A stretch of 64,000 nucleotides of DNA from Dipteronia dyeriana (lineage: Eukaryota; Streptophyta; Magnoliopsida; Sapindales; Sapindaceae), in the NCBI GenBank assembly GCA_032871835.1, contig CM065295.1, forward strand, positions 22,826,501 through 22,890,500, given 5' to 3'. The stretch's first letter is position 1; every line of letters starts with the position of its first letter. Positions 32,331 to 44,578 of the stretch are shown here, in pieces. A program made the position numbers and the translations under genes. Under the pieces are notes generated by a model. That model was not told where the DNA came from. It did no database searches and was given only the letters and a program-made list of their open reading frames with translations.

Positions 32331-33380
32331 TTTAACGATGAGGAGAGAGAGCCATTTCATGAAGCATGGGATAGATTCCATGTCTTGTTAGCACGGGTCC
32401 TACCACATATAAATACAGATGAATTGAATGTCACTTTCTTCTATCAGGGTCTTTCGACCAGTACTCAGGTAATGGTGGATAATGCTTGTGGTGGAACAAT
32501 TGCTAACAAGAGGCCCCCAGAAGCTTACTAGATCATGGAAAAGTTGGCTCAGAATTCACAACAACGGTGTTCCAACATTTGAAGAGGTGGTAAGATTGGG
32601 ATTGATGACTGTACGGGGGTTTTTAATTAAGTTGACTAGGATGGAAAAAGACATGCAATCTATTAAGGACATGTTATATAACATGAGTAGGTCGGGATGT
32701 TAATTATGAGCATGAGGAGGCTTAAATGTTGGGATGATCCAATGCCAAAGAAATGATCCCTACTTAAATACCTACAATACGAGAAGGAGGAATCACCCAA
32801 ACTTCTCATGGAGCAACAATAACCCAAGCCAAGGGCAAGGATTTAATAAGTACAACAATCAAGGTGGACCAAGTAATCAATGGCAAGGAGTTTAATCCCA
32901 GCTTCCATCAAACTCAATTTCCGACAAAGACTAAGTCCCTTGAAGATATGATGAAGGAGCTGCTACAAAGCCACCAAAAATCCATTCAAGAATTCAATAA
33001 CATTCAGAATGCTACCCAACAAAAGCTCCAAAACAACATTGATTCGAATGATAAAAAAATGTATGGTCTTGATGCCTCACTTCAAAGAATGGAGACTCAG
33101 ATGACCCAGATAGCAGACTACATTCTTAAGCAAGAAAAAGGGAAGTCTGTGAAAGGGAAAGAACAAGCTAAAACTATGGAAGTAGTGCAAGACAGTAAAG
33201 AAGATTCGATGGAAGAAGAAAAAATGTTGGAGTCATTTGAAGCTAGAGAAGAGGTTAAAGAGAATAAACATGTAGATGAAGAAGGCAATATGGAAGTTAG
33301 TGAGGGTCCCGTAGAGGAGATTGTACCATTAAAGTTAGAGAATTCTGAAAGTTTCATCATTCAGGTGAGCATTATAAGTT
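32331..33380 (+). pseudogene. Athila-like gag
   Basis: Reads HFNDEEREPFHEAWDRFHVL, LNVTFFYQGLSTSTQVMVD and GGTIANKRPPEAY-stop-IMEKLA, the retrotransposon gag pattern of Athila elements. It is followed by an Asn/Gln-rich and then Lys/Glu-rich segment (32864 onward) with MKELLQSHQKSIQEF and SLQRMETQMTQIADYI. Frameshifts occur near 32520-32700 and stops are present. Confidence 0.82.
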
Positions 33381-33660
33381 CAAACCTAATAGAAGGAGTG
33401 TTGGACATGGGGGCAAGTATAAACATGATACCCCTTCAAGTGTGTAGGCAACTGAACATTGACACATTGAAGCCTACATTCATTACCTTGAAGATACCGA
33501 CAATTCAATTGCAACTCTGGTGGGTATAATTGAAGATGTGCAATTAAACGTTCATGGGCTTAAGGTTCCGGTCGATTTTGTTATTTTGGATTTCAAGGAT
33601 GATGGTATCATAGATCGAGATAGGAAGCTACTGCTAGGTCATTTATGGCCATAACTAGTA
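33381..33660 (+). pseudogene. Athila-like protease remnant
   Basis: Reads LIEGVLDMGASINMIPLQVC (an aspartic-protease DxGAS motif, with Met for the usual Leu or Ser), a frame change near 33520, then VPVDFVILDF and DRKLLLGHLWP, matching the end of Gypsy protease (ILGRPFL). No RT follows. Confidence 0.78.
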
Positions 33661-34625
33661 TGATTGTTAATGTGATTTCAAGAGAATTGTCTTTTAGTTG
33701 TGGAAGTAAGAGGATGAACTTCATTGTGAAGAAACTAGAGGAGAAAGAAATGGGCAATCAATGTCTAGTTTTAAAGGTTGTAAGAAAAGGCAAGAAAATG
33801 TGGAAAGTTCTTAAACCTGTCAAGGCATTTGAATTAGCCTCAGAACTGGAAGCAGAACATCTTGATGGTGTCTTGGAAATGGAAGCAATTAAAGAAAAAG
33901 ACAACATTATCAATGAAAACGAGTTGTAGTATCTTGGAGCACAAAAAGAAGGGGTTAGAAGACAAAACAAAGGGCTTCATCAAGAAATCAATTGTCTCAA
34001 GGGAGAAAATGAAAGGTTAAAAAGGAAAGTGCAAGACCTCTCTAACCTCAACGAGAGATTGGGAAAAAAGAAGATAGTTACACAAGATTTAACCGTACTC
34101 ACTATACTTTTGGAAGAATTTGAGGAAGAGTACGAGAGAAATAAAAGAAAACTCTTGATAGAACTCGAGAGGAAATCGAACCTTTTAAAGAAAGTGAATG
34201 AGGCACTTAGTAAGAAAGAGGCAGCCTTGAAGGTTGCAAGAGTAAGGGAGTGTGATTACATAACTCAACTCGACAAGATCGAATAGGAGGTCAAAACACT
34301 CCGAGCACAACATACAAAAGAACCGCAATGAGCGAACCATAGAGGGAGTTTTTCTCATACTCAACTTGTGTGCTACTTTTGTTTTGATAATGGTCACATT
34401 AGGGCTCAATGTTCTAAGTTTAAGGATAACAAGAGGAAGTGTCAAAAGACCCCACAAGTGGTTAAACAAATTTGGGTTATGAAGGATTTATTGGAAAAAT
34501 ATAGAACCAATGGGAAAGGAATTGTTGAGAAAAAATTGTTAACCATTTGGGTGGTAAAAAGGAAGCAATTTTCCCAATCGGTCAACCCACCTTCTGTTGA
34601 ATCCAGTTCTATTCCTCACACATAG
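33645..34625 (+). pseudogene. Coiled-coil plus CCHC zinc-knuckle segment of unclear origin
   Basis: One frame, interrupted by stops at 33927, 34284 and 34329, encodes first a post-protease tail (MAITSMIVNVISRELSFSCG). A long heptad-like coiled coil follows (ENERLKRKVQDLSNLNERLG, later RNKRKLLIELERKSNLLKKV). A zinc knuckle CYFCFDNGHIRAQC then leads into VVKQIWVMKDLLE. The knuckle followed by K-x-WV is typical of plant Copia gag/pol junctions, not of Athila. It sits where RT would be expected. Could be a captured Copia fragment or a lineage-specific extension. Confidence 0.55.
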
Positions 34626-35600
34626 AGTCCTTATTTCTTCTAGTAGGATATCGATGTCACAATTTGTTCTCTTTATGCTTAAGTTGTCTTATGTTTGGAA
34701 TTCACTATTTGTACTGGAGTGAGATTGGGGGCCTTTTAGGATGAAGACAACTCATCATGATATCTTTTGATTAATAGCTTTGAATTCTTAGTTTGTGTTT
34801 TTATTTATTTTAGATGAGATTATCAAGTAATGCAAGTCTTTAAGTATAACTATGGACATCTAATGCAGAGGGGACACTTGGATCAGAGGAAAATTGATAG
34901 ATGAGGCAAACTGGCTGTGGAAGTTAGAAATACGTAGGTCTCACCAAAGCTTCACCTGTATGGCACCCACGCACTTAAAGGAAGAAAAGTGAATCAGGAT
35001 ATTGTGCGGGTTATGCACGGGTGTAGACCCGCACAAGACCCGCACATTCCTTGTGCCTTCATGCCTATAAAGGACATATCATTGTCGAGAGTGTGCCCTA
35101 CCACTTTCAAACGATTTTCTTTGTTTTCCCTATTCTCTTTAAAGGTAATATATGTTTCTACAAATAATCCAAGACCAAAAGAGGTACATTCAAGCATTTT
35201 GATTCATAATTAAGTGCTTGTAACTTGAATTTCACCATTCTTCTCCATCTTGCAACTATGATTCATTCCTTATAGCATCATGTCCTATCTAAGACCTACA
35301 TCTTCATGCTAAATTTTAGTGGCATAAGTATGAAGGGTTGGGCATTTGTGATTATTGCTTGCATTTTGCATATGTGAACTTTGATATGATAAAATCAATT
35401 ATAGGGTTTCAAATTTCTTCAATATGTGAAACTATTTGATTGTGTGTTAGAGCATAGTTGTTAGGAATTACATGTTGAAATATCCAAATGTAAATTTTGC
35501 TTAAGAACCTGATGAATGTGTAATTTTAGAGAGATTTCCTTCACATGCTCTATCTAGAGAATCGCCAGATACGCAGGTCTGGACCCACTCACAACCCACG
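34626..35600. other. Athila-like non-coding segment
   Basis: No recognisable domain. Contains two blocks (34990-35060 and 35560-35610) with CGGGTnnACACCCGCAC-type phrases like those in the LTRs (32150-32330; 39780-40020), so it may contain old LTR fragments. Confidence 0.4.
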
Positions 35601-35639
35601 CATTGCATGCCTTATTTCTGAAATTTTGTTTCATCCTTG

Positions 35640-36920
35640 CTTCATGGTTGTCTCCTTCCTATGTAAATAATTATTCTTCCCCTATAATGAAACTATTTTA
35701 TTGTAGATGTCATTCTGAACCAAGCACTCGACTCAAAAAGAAGGTCAAAGGAAGAAAAGAGCCCAAACCCCCACTGTTCCTCAGTGTATTCAGAATGAAG
35801 ACTTCTCAAGCAGGCTTGAATTCTTCAAAAGAAGACCAGTTCTTCCTGAATGAGGGATTGATTTGGAAGAATTGAGAAACACGACTGTTTTCCATACAGT
35901 TGAGCACAGGGGTTGGGAAATACTTGTCTCCACTCCAATCAAGTACAGTTGGACGATGGTGGCAGAATTTTATGCAAGTATGGTATCGGATTACTTACAG
36001 CAACACTCAACAGTGATGGTAAAAGGTGTTGACGTGAGTTTGAGCATTGATGACATTCTGGACTATTACAAAGCTTGGCTTCTAGAATATCAAGAGAGTT
36101 TGCTTAGAATGCAATATGGTGTTACTTGGAACAATATTTTCATCGGACAGAATGTTGATTTTGCAAACTCATTAGTAATTCAGCCTATGGAGTTTTGGGT
36201 CGCTCCGTACTTCCATATCAAGCACAATAATCTAGAGATTGAGCTAGGCCTGTGGAACATATTCATATTGCATTCGATTAGGCCTAGGTCACATAGGACC
36301 ATAGTACCATTTAAGATGGCAACCATCCTTCATTGCATCAAAAACAATGAGCTAATTAATGTGGGATCCATTATCAGATGGGAAATAGCACAACTTGGAT
36401 GAAAGAGGGTAGAAAGACAGCCACTCATTTTCCCTTGTCTCATTACAGATTTATGCAAGGGGGCAAGAGTTGAAATAGGAGGGGAGCGTTTGGAATCATC
36501 GCTAGAAAATATTGGAATCTCCACTTGGACAAGTCTAATAGTGGAAAAAGACCTCACTAGTGATAAGAGGAGGACATTGAAGAAGAAGAGTAGCACAAGA
36601 GCAGAGTCAAGCAGGACACACCGGGAAAAGCCAAAAGGCATGGATTTTGAACAAGAGCAGCAGAATTCAGGGGTAGGTGACCATAATGCAGTGCCATGGC
36701 AGATTGTAATTTCTAAGATGGAGGCCTAGAGAAATCCATGGATACATTGAACTTGAACTTGGAAGATCTATGGTCCAATATTACGAGTTTAAGGAATGAA
36801 CTAAAGGTCATTCCCTATGAGAGACGTAACAAAAGACCCACTTCTTCAGTCTTTCCTGTTAGAGGACTAGTAGTCGATCCATATGCTGCAGAGCTTAGAG
36901 TGACACAGGAGATATCATGA
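35640..36920 (+). pseudogene. Plant-transposon-protein ORF (PF20167-like)
   Basis: The open part 35863-36402 reads HRGWEILVSTPIKYSWTMVA, EFYASMV, VKGVDVSLSIDDILDYY, LWNIFILHSIRPRSHRTIV and NVGSIIRWEI. That is the order of the 'putative plant transposon protein' domain often found in Athila-type and LARD elements. Upstream, a Lys-rich segment with KTSQAGLNSS precedes it. Downstream, after a frame change near 36400, a hydrophilic tail follows (LESSLENIGISTWTSLIVEK). Biochemical role unknown. It occupies the extra-ORF position of the element. Confidence 0.72.
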
Positions 36921-39551
36921 CGGGAGGCTGAAGAAAGAACTAGAGCATGGGGAGATCCGAAAGGAAAGGGTATACAAAGAGAAGTTAGGGCAGATTCCTA
37001 AAATGATGAGTGATTTTCAGCTGAACATTGTCTTTACATTACTGCGCACCTTTATTTGTTTAGTAATGTTACTTTTATTCTGAACTTATTATTAGTTAGA
37101 ATTCTTAGGGCTGTTTTTATTTTGATTGCATATAATGTTTGATTGGTACCTTTTGGATATTCTGGTTGTAATTGTGTAAGAGTTGTGTGGTTTGGGATAT
37201 TTGATATAAATTGATTAACCCTTGTGAACAAGTTTTGCCTCAAGGCTAGGTTCTTCATCTCTTGGTTCGACATACTGGCCACTTGTAAGTCTTGGAGGGG
37301 CGACCAAGCCAAGAGTGCCCATAAAAAGGGTGGGAACCTACTCAAGTTGTAGACAAATGAACAATCACACCGGTTCTATCTTCCTAACTCAATTCCAATT
37401 TTTTAAACATTATCCTTGAATTTTGCTTATTAAATTGTGCATATGAATGGTTGTGAATAGTTCATTGAATATCATTTTGGGATATTATGTGAATTCTCTT
37501 GATGGAAACCTGCTTCTATGTATTTTGCTTATCTTGAGTTTCCTAAAATTTTGAGCTTATTGATTATTTCATTTTTGTTTGGATGAGCCAAAGGCTCGTA
37601 TGGATATGCATAGTGTTTACAGGTTAATTTTGATATAGCCCAACTTGGTTTGGGGGTTTGGAATTATCACATATATCATGTACAGATTTTGGTACATATA
37701 GTGGACAATTGGTTTGGGGGTTATCTCGTCCCTATGCCATCAATTTTGAATGTTAATGCTTGATGTTGGTTTGTGCTTAAAGGCCAATATTGTATTGAAT
37801 TGCCTTATTTTATGTATGAGCCATTTTGAGTCTTTTTGTTTGAGTCATGTTAGGTGCGCTCCGCTAGGTTTGATTCTCTGGTCTTCAACATTGAGGACAA
37901 TGTTGGGTTAGAGGTGTGGACGCCTTATTGAGTCGTCTTAAATCTTTTATTTGTCATTTTTGCGTCTTGAATATTTTATTTGTCATTTTTGGTCCAAATT
38001 TTTCAATTTTGTCGCATTGGCCAAAATTTTGAGCTTTAACTTGCTTGGGTATGATACCTTGATCGTATGCTTTTGGCGAGTCTATACATGCATTGTGAGC
38101 TTGTGTAACAAATCTTTGTCACTCATGGGTTATATTTGCATTGTCATGGTTAGTCCCATACTTTCTTTGCTTTATTTAAGGGGACTCAGTGCTCTTGTGC
38201 CTTGTTCTAATAATGGAGATACCCGTGAGTTCACAAACACAAGCCTATAAAAAGCGTATTGAGTGCTAAATCCTTTCTATTCCTTAAACACTCTTCTCGT
38301 CATAAGTGTCATATGCCATATGACATACAATTCATACATATTGTGGATTGCTTATTGGATTCATTCATTCCCTTGAGAGACTAATTATGGAAATGATCTT
38401 AGACAATGTGTGCATTTACTACTTAAAAGGCCTAAACCCAATCCTTAATCCCTTATGTGTGCATCATAGCCAAATTTACGGCCAAACACTTACCTTTCAT
38501 TTGGAACCAAAATATAACCATATAGCCATAACCAATCACAAGCCTACCTTTATTGCCAATCATGTGGGGTGTGTGTGTGCTATGTGAAGTATTTGAAAGG
38601 TGTGAGCTCTTAAGTAATGATAGCGTGTATGTAGGCAACAATGAATTTTGTGTGAAATGGCTTAATTTGTAAAAGTTCCAAATTTGCACTTATGAGCTTA
38701 AATTGTAAACATGTAATGTGCAAGTGTGCAAAAAGAAAAGAAATGAAAAGAAAATCAAAAGAAAGAAAAAGGCAAATAAAAGAGAAAAAGAAAAGAGCCT
38801 TGGAAATAAATGTTAAGTACTCACAATATAGAGTACAATATTGAATCACAATATGTGTATATTTGTAAATGCCTATTTGCTAAAATGTGTAAATGTGTAT
38901 TAGAGCTTTGTATGGGGTATGTGAGTATATGTAAGCATGATTGGTGATTTTTGAACCCAAATTTTCCCATTTCTTTGTTTACCATATCTAACCCCATGAC
39001 CCCATTACAACCAAAAGGAAAGCCCTATTTGATCCATAGTATTTCTTGATTGGGAATGTTTGTTGATGCTTGATCTTCCGCGTTCATGGCATAGTGAATC
39101 GTTCATAGGATAGTTCACATACATAACTCATTTTGAATGTGTATTGTATGCAATGCATTAACTTTCTATGCACAAATTCCATCAATGCATACCTTGATTA
39201 CGTGTGAACTTAGGACTCCGAGCGGAAAAAGAAGAGCGAAACCGAGTGAGCTTTAGAGTCGAAGTGAATTTATGCTCAAGGTGTTGGAATGAGTAGCTCC
39301 CGATATGAGAGCACTCATAGGCGTGGGATTCGTGTAAGTGCAAGTTTCCCTCGAGTGCCTCTGAGTTATTTTAGATTCCTTTGCATATGTTTACTTCTCT
39401 CTATCACACATCCTTGCATCTCATCACCTGTTGGACATGCGACCTAATGGATTATTGGATTTTGAGTCTTAGGTTGAGTCATTTTTCTGTTTGAGTCTTT
39501 GCTTTGTTATAAGTTTGCTCGAGGACAAGCAAAGGTTTGGTTTGGGGTATT
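36921..39551. other. Athila-like long 3' non-coding region
   Basis: No convincing ORF. Contains the phrase ACATTGAGGACAATGTTGGG (37890) and, before the LTR, CTCGAGGACAAGCAAAGG with TTTGGTTTGGGGTATT (39515-39551), both familiar from Athila 3' regions. The last serves as the polypurine tract. A GA-rich stretch lies at 38728-38800. Confidence 0.6.
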
Positions 39552-41171
39552 TGATCGTGCCAAAATTGTTATATATTTTGGCCCTCATTTCTTTAGCCAT
39601 TGTCTCATTTTTGAGTGTTTTTGTGTCTCTTATGGCTCATTATTTGTGTTTTCAGGTGATTAGGTACATTCTGGACAATTGGATAAAAGATGCAATTTTT
39701 CCAAGGATAAAGGTCAAAAAGTTGATGAAGCAGCATTAGTGTTGTGCCCTGGTCTTGTACAGGTTCCAACCAGCATAACCCGCGCACTATGAAGGAAGTA
39801 GAAGCCAGGCCATTGCTCAGGTCAACACCCGCGCACCATCACGCAAGTGTTCGTGCATTCCTTTAAAATTGGGAGCTGGAATTTAAGCATCAGGGCAATG
39901 CGCGGGTCAACACCCGTGCACCATCGAGCAAGTGTCTGTGCAATGCACTTAAGCCGAGAGAGGAAAATCAGAGCACCAGGTATTTATGCGGGTCTAAACC
40001 ATCGTACAACTCGTACATTTCTCGAGACAGGTTGCTACATCAACAATTTTTAGCCATTTTGAAGGCACCTATAAATTAAATCCATTCTTTTAGGAGTGAC
40101 ACACACACACATCCATCAACAACAGATTTTCTCTCTTTAGATCTCGGAATTCTTTTTCATCCAAAAATCCATATCATCCATTTCATCTACTCATCAAAGA
40201 AAGGCAATGAGATCATTTTGGAGCTTCAAGAAGGGGTATTCATCCATGGGTTTACTTCTATTCTTTTCCCTTTGCCTATTTTCTTGTAAGAGACATGAGT
40301 AGCTAATCAGTTCTTAGGGAAATGATGTGACTCTTAGTTTAATTGTGGGCTTGTAATGAACCTCTAGCATTTTTTTATATATCAATCTATCAATTTTGTT
40401 TTATTCATTGCATTAATTGATTTCAATAATGAATTGCTCTTGATTGTTACATTCTTTTCTTTAGCAATTTGTTTAAGAAGTTATTCAAGTGTTTTGATTA
40501 GGTATACATCTACTTGATCTTAATTAGCTCATTTGAATGGAAGGGTTAAGCAAGAGCACATCCTTTAGTGAAATACGGATTTTATAATCTCTCTTTTATT
40601 CTAATCTTGAATGGGTAATCAAGTCTATACATCTAGTTTGCTTGCTCATGATAGGTTAAGCATCGATTCTATACATCTAGGTTGATGACTTTATTAAGAG
40701 ATTAATCCCTTAATTGATAGATGCTCATTCATGGAAAATCAATTGTGAGTTACCAATGCTATACATCTAGATGGGATACTCATGAGTGATATACAATCAA
40801 GTCTATACATCTAGCTTGGTTACCTTTTCCTATTGCTCATTAAAGTGTAAGTTCAACTTGCCCATAATTAGCCTAATGAATCCATTATTACCTTAGGATC
40901 CACATCATATATATTCTATCCATTACGTGTGCATTTTTAGGAGTTTAAATTAGTTTAGATTAAATTGTTATTTTCCTTCAATCTTCAACCATTTAATTTA
41001 CTTTTCTAGTGTTAACCTTAGAGCTTAATTTGATCATATAAGCATACCACGATCTCTGTGGACGATACCCATATTTGCCACTATATTGTTTATAAGCTTT
41101 GAGTGCAATTTGGGATTATAAATTTTGTTTGACGAATTATTTTATATATATATACAAAATGGCATTCGTCA
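39552..41171 (+). repeat. Athila-like 3' LTR (1,620 bp)
   Basis: Starts TGATCGTGCCAAAATTG and ends GGCATTCGTCA. Contains five spaced copies of TATACATCTA(G/C) (40503-40815) and, near the end, ACCACGATCTCTGTGGACGA, typical of this lineage. Confidence 0.83.
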
Positions 41172-42379
41172 TCAATGTCCAAGTAAGCCACTGCGGTCCT
41201 GATTCATTCCAGGAGGGTCCAAAGCCTAATTTCAGTTGCTAGGGACTTCTAGGATCCCAAGCATACCTCTATACCGGTATGAGACCGGTGGCTGCTTTCT
41301 ATTTATACCGGTCCATTCAATGTCCTTGTAAGCCATCGACGTCCCGATACATTCAGGGAGAGTTCAGAGGCTTTCTACATCTGCTGCACGACCTATAAAG
41401 GCCTAGTGGCTCCTCACTTTGTGTACCAGGCCGATCAATGCCCAAGTGAGCCACTGGGCTCCCGGGTCGTTCCAGTAGGGTTTAGAGCCTTATTTCAGTT
41501 GCTGGGGACTTATAGGATCCCAAACATGCTTCTAGACCTGGACAAGTACCAGACCGGTGGCTCCTCTCCACTTGTACCGGGCCATTCAACACCCTAGTGA
41601 GCCACTGATGTTTCAATCCGTCCAGGGAAACCCCATGATGGGAAGCCCTCTTACGTGCCTAAGCAAGCCTATGGAGCAGTAGCACCGCTGTAAGGCCCAA
41701 TAGCTCCTTACTTCTTGCACCGGGCTGGTCAATGCCCAAGTGAGCCACTGTGGTCCCGATTTATACCAAGTTGGTCAAGAGCCTCATTTCAGTTGTTGGG
41801 GACTTTTAGGATCCCAAGCATGACTCTAGGCTAGTACAAGACCAATGGCTCCTTTCCATTTATACCGGACTATTCCATGCCCTAGGAAGCCACCATAGCC
41901 TCGATCTGATTGAAGAGAGCCTAGAGGCTTCCCTCATTTGGTTAGGCCTCTTACAAGCCTAAGGAAGCCTCTGGAGTAGCAGCATCGCTGCAAGGCCTAG
42001 TGGCTTCTCACTTCTTATACCGGTCCAGTCAATGCCCAAGTAAGCCACTGTGGTCTCGATTCGTTCCAGGTTGGTCCGGAGCCTTTTTTCAGTTGTTGGC
42101 AATTTCTAGGATCATAAGCATGCCTTTGGACCAGTATCATACTGGTGGCTCCTCACTTTTTATACCGGGCCAGTGAATGCTCAAGTAAGATACTATGGTC
42201 TCGATTCATTCCAGGTAGGTCCAGAGCTTTTTTTTTTCAGTTGCTGGGGACTTATAGGATTTCAAACATGCCTCTAGACTAGTATCATGCCGTTGGCTCC
42301 TTTCCAATTGTATTGGTCCATTCATCTCCCTAGTGAGCCATTGTGGTCTCGATCTACCACCCTAGTTAGTCTCCAAGAC

Positions 42380-43776
42380 AGTAGCAGCTTCTTTCTCCCT
42401 GGTCCCGCTACTTGGTTGGATGAAAGGTCATCATCCCTTAGGCTTGCTACTTCGGAGCCAGCTTCCACAACCTTGGTCGGATCAACCTGAATCAGTTTGG
42501 GCCACCATCTCCTTAGCTGGATCGATATGAATCTCTTCCACCACTAGAGCATCTGTCTGGATCTCCCATTCCTTAGTAAGATCAGTCTGGATCTCTACCT
42601 CTTTGATTGGTTCAGATGGACAAGTACACATGTTTGAAGCTCCTCTTATATCCTAAACTTCTGTAGCAACCCACCTCTGCTAGACCAGTTCGGATTGCCC
42701 CTTCCTTAGAAGGATCAATCTAGATATCTACCTCCTTGACGGGTTCAGATGGAGATGTAGGCAAGTTTTAAGCTTCTCCACATCCTGAACTACGACAACA
42801 GTAGAGGACTTCGAGATATTTCTACCCTAATGCAACTCGACATGAAAGTGGAAGATGGACACCAAGTCGTCCTCATCATCCGCGGACCATCGGCTCAATA
42901 AGGACAGTTTTAGTAGGAGTGAATCGAGCTAACTCCATAGCTTTCTCAATGATCTCTTCACTGTCCCATCATTCAACGATGATCAGGTGAGAAGGTGGAA
43001 GAGCTTGAGTTTCCTGGTAAGTAGCATAGTAGTATCCTTCAGCAAAGGAAACATACTTTGGCTTTCAAGGTAGCCATGCTGCTGTACAAAGTTTAGACCA
43101 CTTCCTCTTAATTGTTTTCTCCTCCTTCAGAGTGACCTTTTCGAGGCACGCGCATGTACTTGAGTTTCTCCATATCATATGCATGCTAGATCCGCTTCTT
43201 GTCTACTACGCCTCAGCCGCGATCGCTCATTTTTGGCCCGAGTTTCGTTCAGAATGACTGTACCACTCGCTACCTTGGACAACTTCTCATTGGTCTACCC
43301 GAGCTTGGCATTAACAGCTCTAGCTTGCTCCTAAAGAGTTTTAATATGATGGCTCATCACCATGTTAAACTTGAAGGACTGTCATATACAGAGCATGTGT
43401 TAGCTATCTCTCTAATACTAGATGAAGGTCATGGCTTGTAACCTCGACCTGGGCAGAAAGCAGTGAACCGGGCCAAGACCTTGTAATGGTTGTTACCTTT
43501 CGACCGATATCAAGGACGTCCCCGATGGGCAATTGAAGTAGCGGTACCGATGCAAGACTTGATGTTTTCCACTTGTAAAATTAGGATCTTAATAGAGCCC
43601 ATATGAGCTATTGAGGTACCAGTTCGTTTAAATGGAATCTCAAGACTACTACAATTATAAAGGATTCTCATCCTCTAAGCCGGTTACATTACTTAGAGAC
43701 TAGAAGCTCGCCATTTTCTTTAGTACTCCAGTGAAACCCAACTTGAGAAGATTTCTCCCAATGAGCGGTCTATAAT
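42380..43776 (-). pseudogene. Gypsy-3 antisense ORF, C-terminal fragment
   Basis: Aligned by eye with the Gypsy-1 aORF on the same strand. 43025-43100 (CATAGTAGTATCCTTCAGCAA) corresponds to 19620-19700, 42960-43015 to 19560-19615, and 43300-43390 to 19910-19990 (coiled-coil end, CCATGTTAAACTTGAAGG). No open frame longer than 80 codons remains. The N-terminal core domain and 3' LTR are absent. Confidence 0.6.
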
Positions 43777-44513
43777 TGTAGGGAAAAAACCATGCGCAGC
43801 GGAAGCGTGAGAAAATATATTAATAAAAATTAGGGTTTGCATATAAATAAAATTTTTCCCTTTGACTAACAAGAACCTTAACCCTAGATTAATTGATGTA
43901 TATAAAAGTGTCGTATATTTTTCTCGTGAACAAGCGCCGAATTGATTCCTTAAGATCTTCTAATCCAATCACGAACGTGAATCACCGAGGAGTGTGGGCT
44001 CCCTTTCTTCTAATCGTATAACTGAGGATGGAAACAAACAAAATCTTCTTATTTGTCAGTTACAATAATCCTCCAAGAAGAAAACAAAGAACGTTAGGTC
44101 ACTTGTGAATTATCAATCAATTTGATTGAAACTCGCCTGAACCTTGATTCAATTTTGTACACAAAACCTTTTGATGTAAAGGCTACTGGTGTACTATCGA
44201 AAACTAAATGTTCTTTCTTCATGTTACTTCTTTCTCGATTCACACACTATTTCTTAGAGTTGATTGAATTTTGTCTAGAGTAAAATCAGATTTTTCTCCC
44301 TCAAAATTCATATGATGGCCGAATTCTTCTCTTAGAAAAATAGGGCTAGCCGAAATTCTCTATGAAATTACCTTAGGCTGGCCGAAATTAACATACCTAT
44401 ACATATAGAATCATAAATCCTCTCCTAAGAAGGATTTACTTGGTTGGCAAGAGTCCTTTCCTTAGGTGGATTTATTTGGTAGTTAAGAATCCTTATCTAA
44501 AAGGAATTCTATC

Positions 44514-44578
<65 letters not shown>

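Larger units (their letters stand above)
31958..41171 (+). mobile_element. Athila-like defective element (9.2 kb)
   Basis: Starts TGACCGTGCCAAAA and ends GGCATTCGTCA, flanked by tcaac (31953-31957) and tcaat (41172-41176). The 3' LTR is complete (39552-41171) and the 5' LTR keeps only its first ~370 bp. The interior has gag, protease, a coiled-coil/zinc-knuckle segment and a plant-transposon-protein ORF, then long non-coding DNA. No RT, RNase H or integrase is seen. It is preceded by the typical GAGGACAAGCAAAGGTTTGG tract before the 3' LTR. Confidence 0.8.
31900..42350 (+). repeat. Gypsy-3 tandem array, ~147-bp unit (split)
   Basis: The phrase CAATGCCCAAGTGAGCCACTG and close variants recur near 41174, 41318, 41436, 41589, 41738, 41874, 42028, 42174 and 42319, spaced 118-154 bp. 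Alternate units are more alike, giving a ~300-bp higher-order unit with CTAGTGGCTCCTCACTT phrases. A partial unit at 31900-31957 lies on the other side of the Athila-like insertion, which therefore landed within the array. Confidence 0.78.
27514..43776 (+). mobile_element. Gypsy-3: pol-less Tat-like element, 3' end lost
   Basis: Begins with a 1,710-bp LTR and a GGCGCC-type primer-binding region. It continues with a ~540-bp leader, an array of ~147-bp repeats (parts at ~31900-31957 and 41172-42350) and the C-terminal part of an antisense ORF (minus). There is no gag, RT or integrase. It is interrupted by LTR-X (29760-31841) and an Athila-like element (31958-41171). Sequence stops where Copia-B's LTR starts (43777), and no 3' LTR was found in the window. 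Confidence 0.78.

Noticed and set aside
31963..32391. 142-codon frame at the start of the Athila-like element
   Set aside because: It reads through the LTR and into gag in a different frame; LTR sequence is not expected to code.
36330..36641. 103-codon minus-strand frame
   Set aside because: Shadow of the plus-strand PF20167-like ORF.
41172..42350. Possible centromeric satellite block
   Set aside because: Only about nine units, bounded by retroelement sequence; better explained as the internal array of Gypsy-3.
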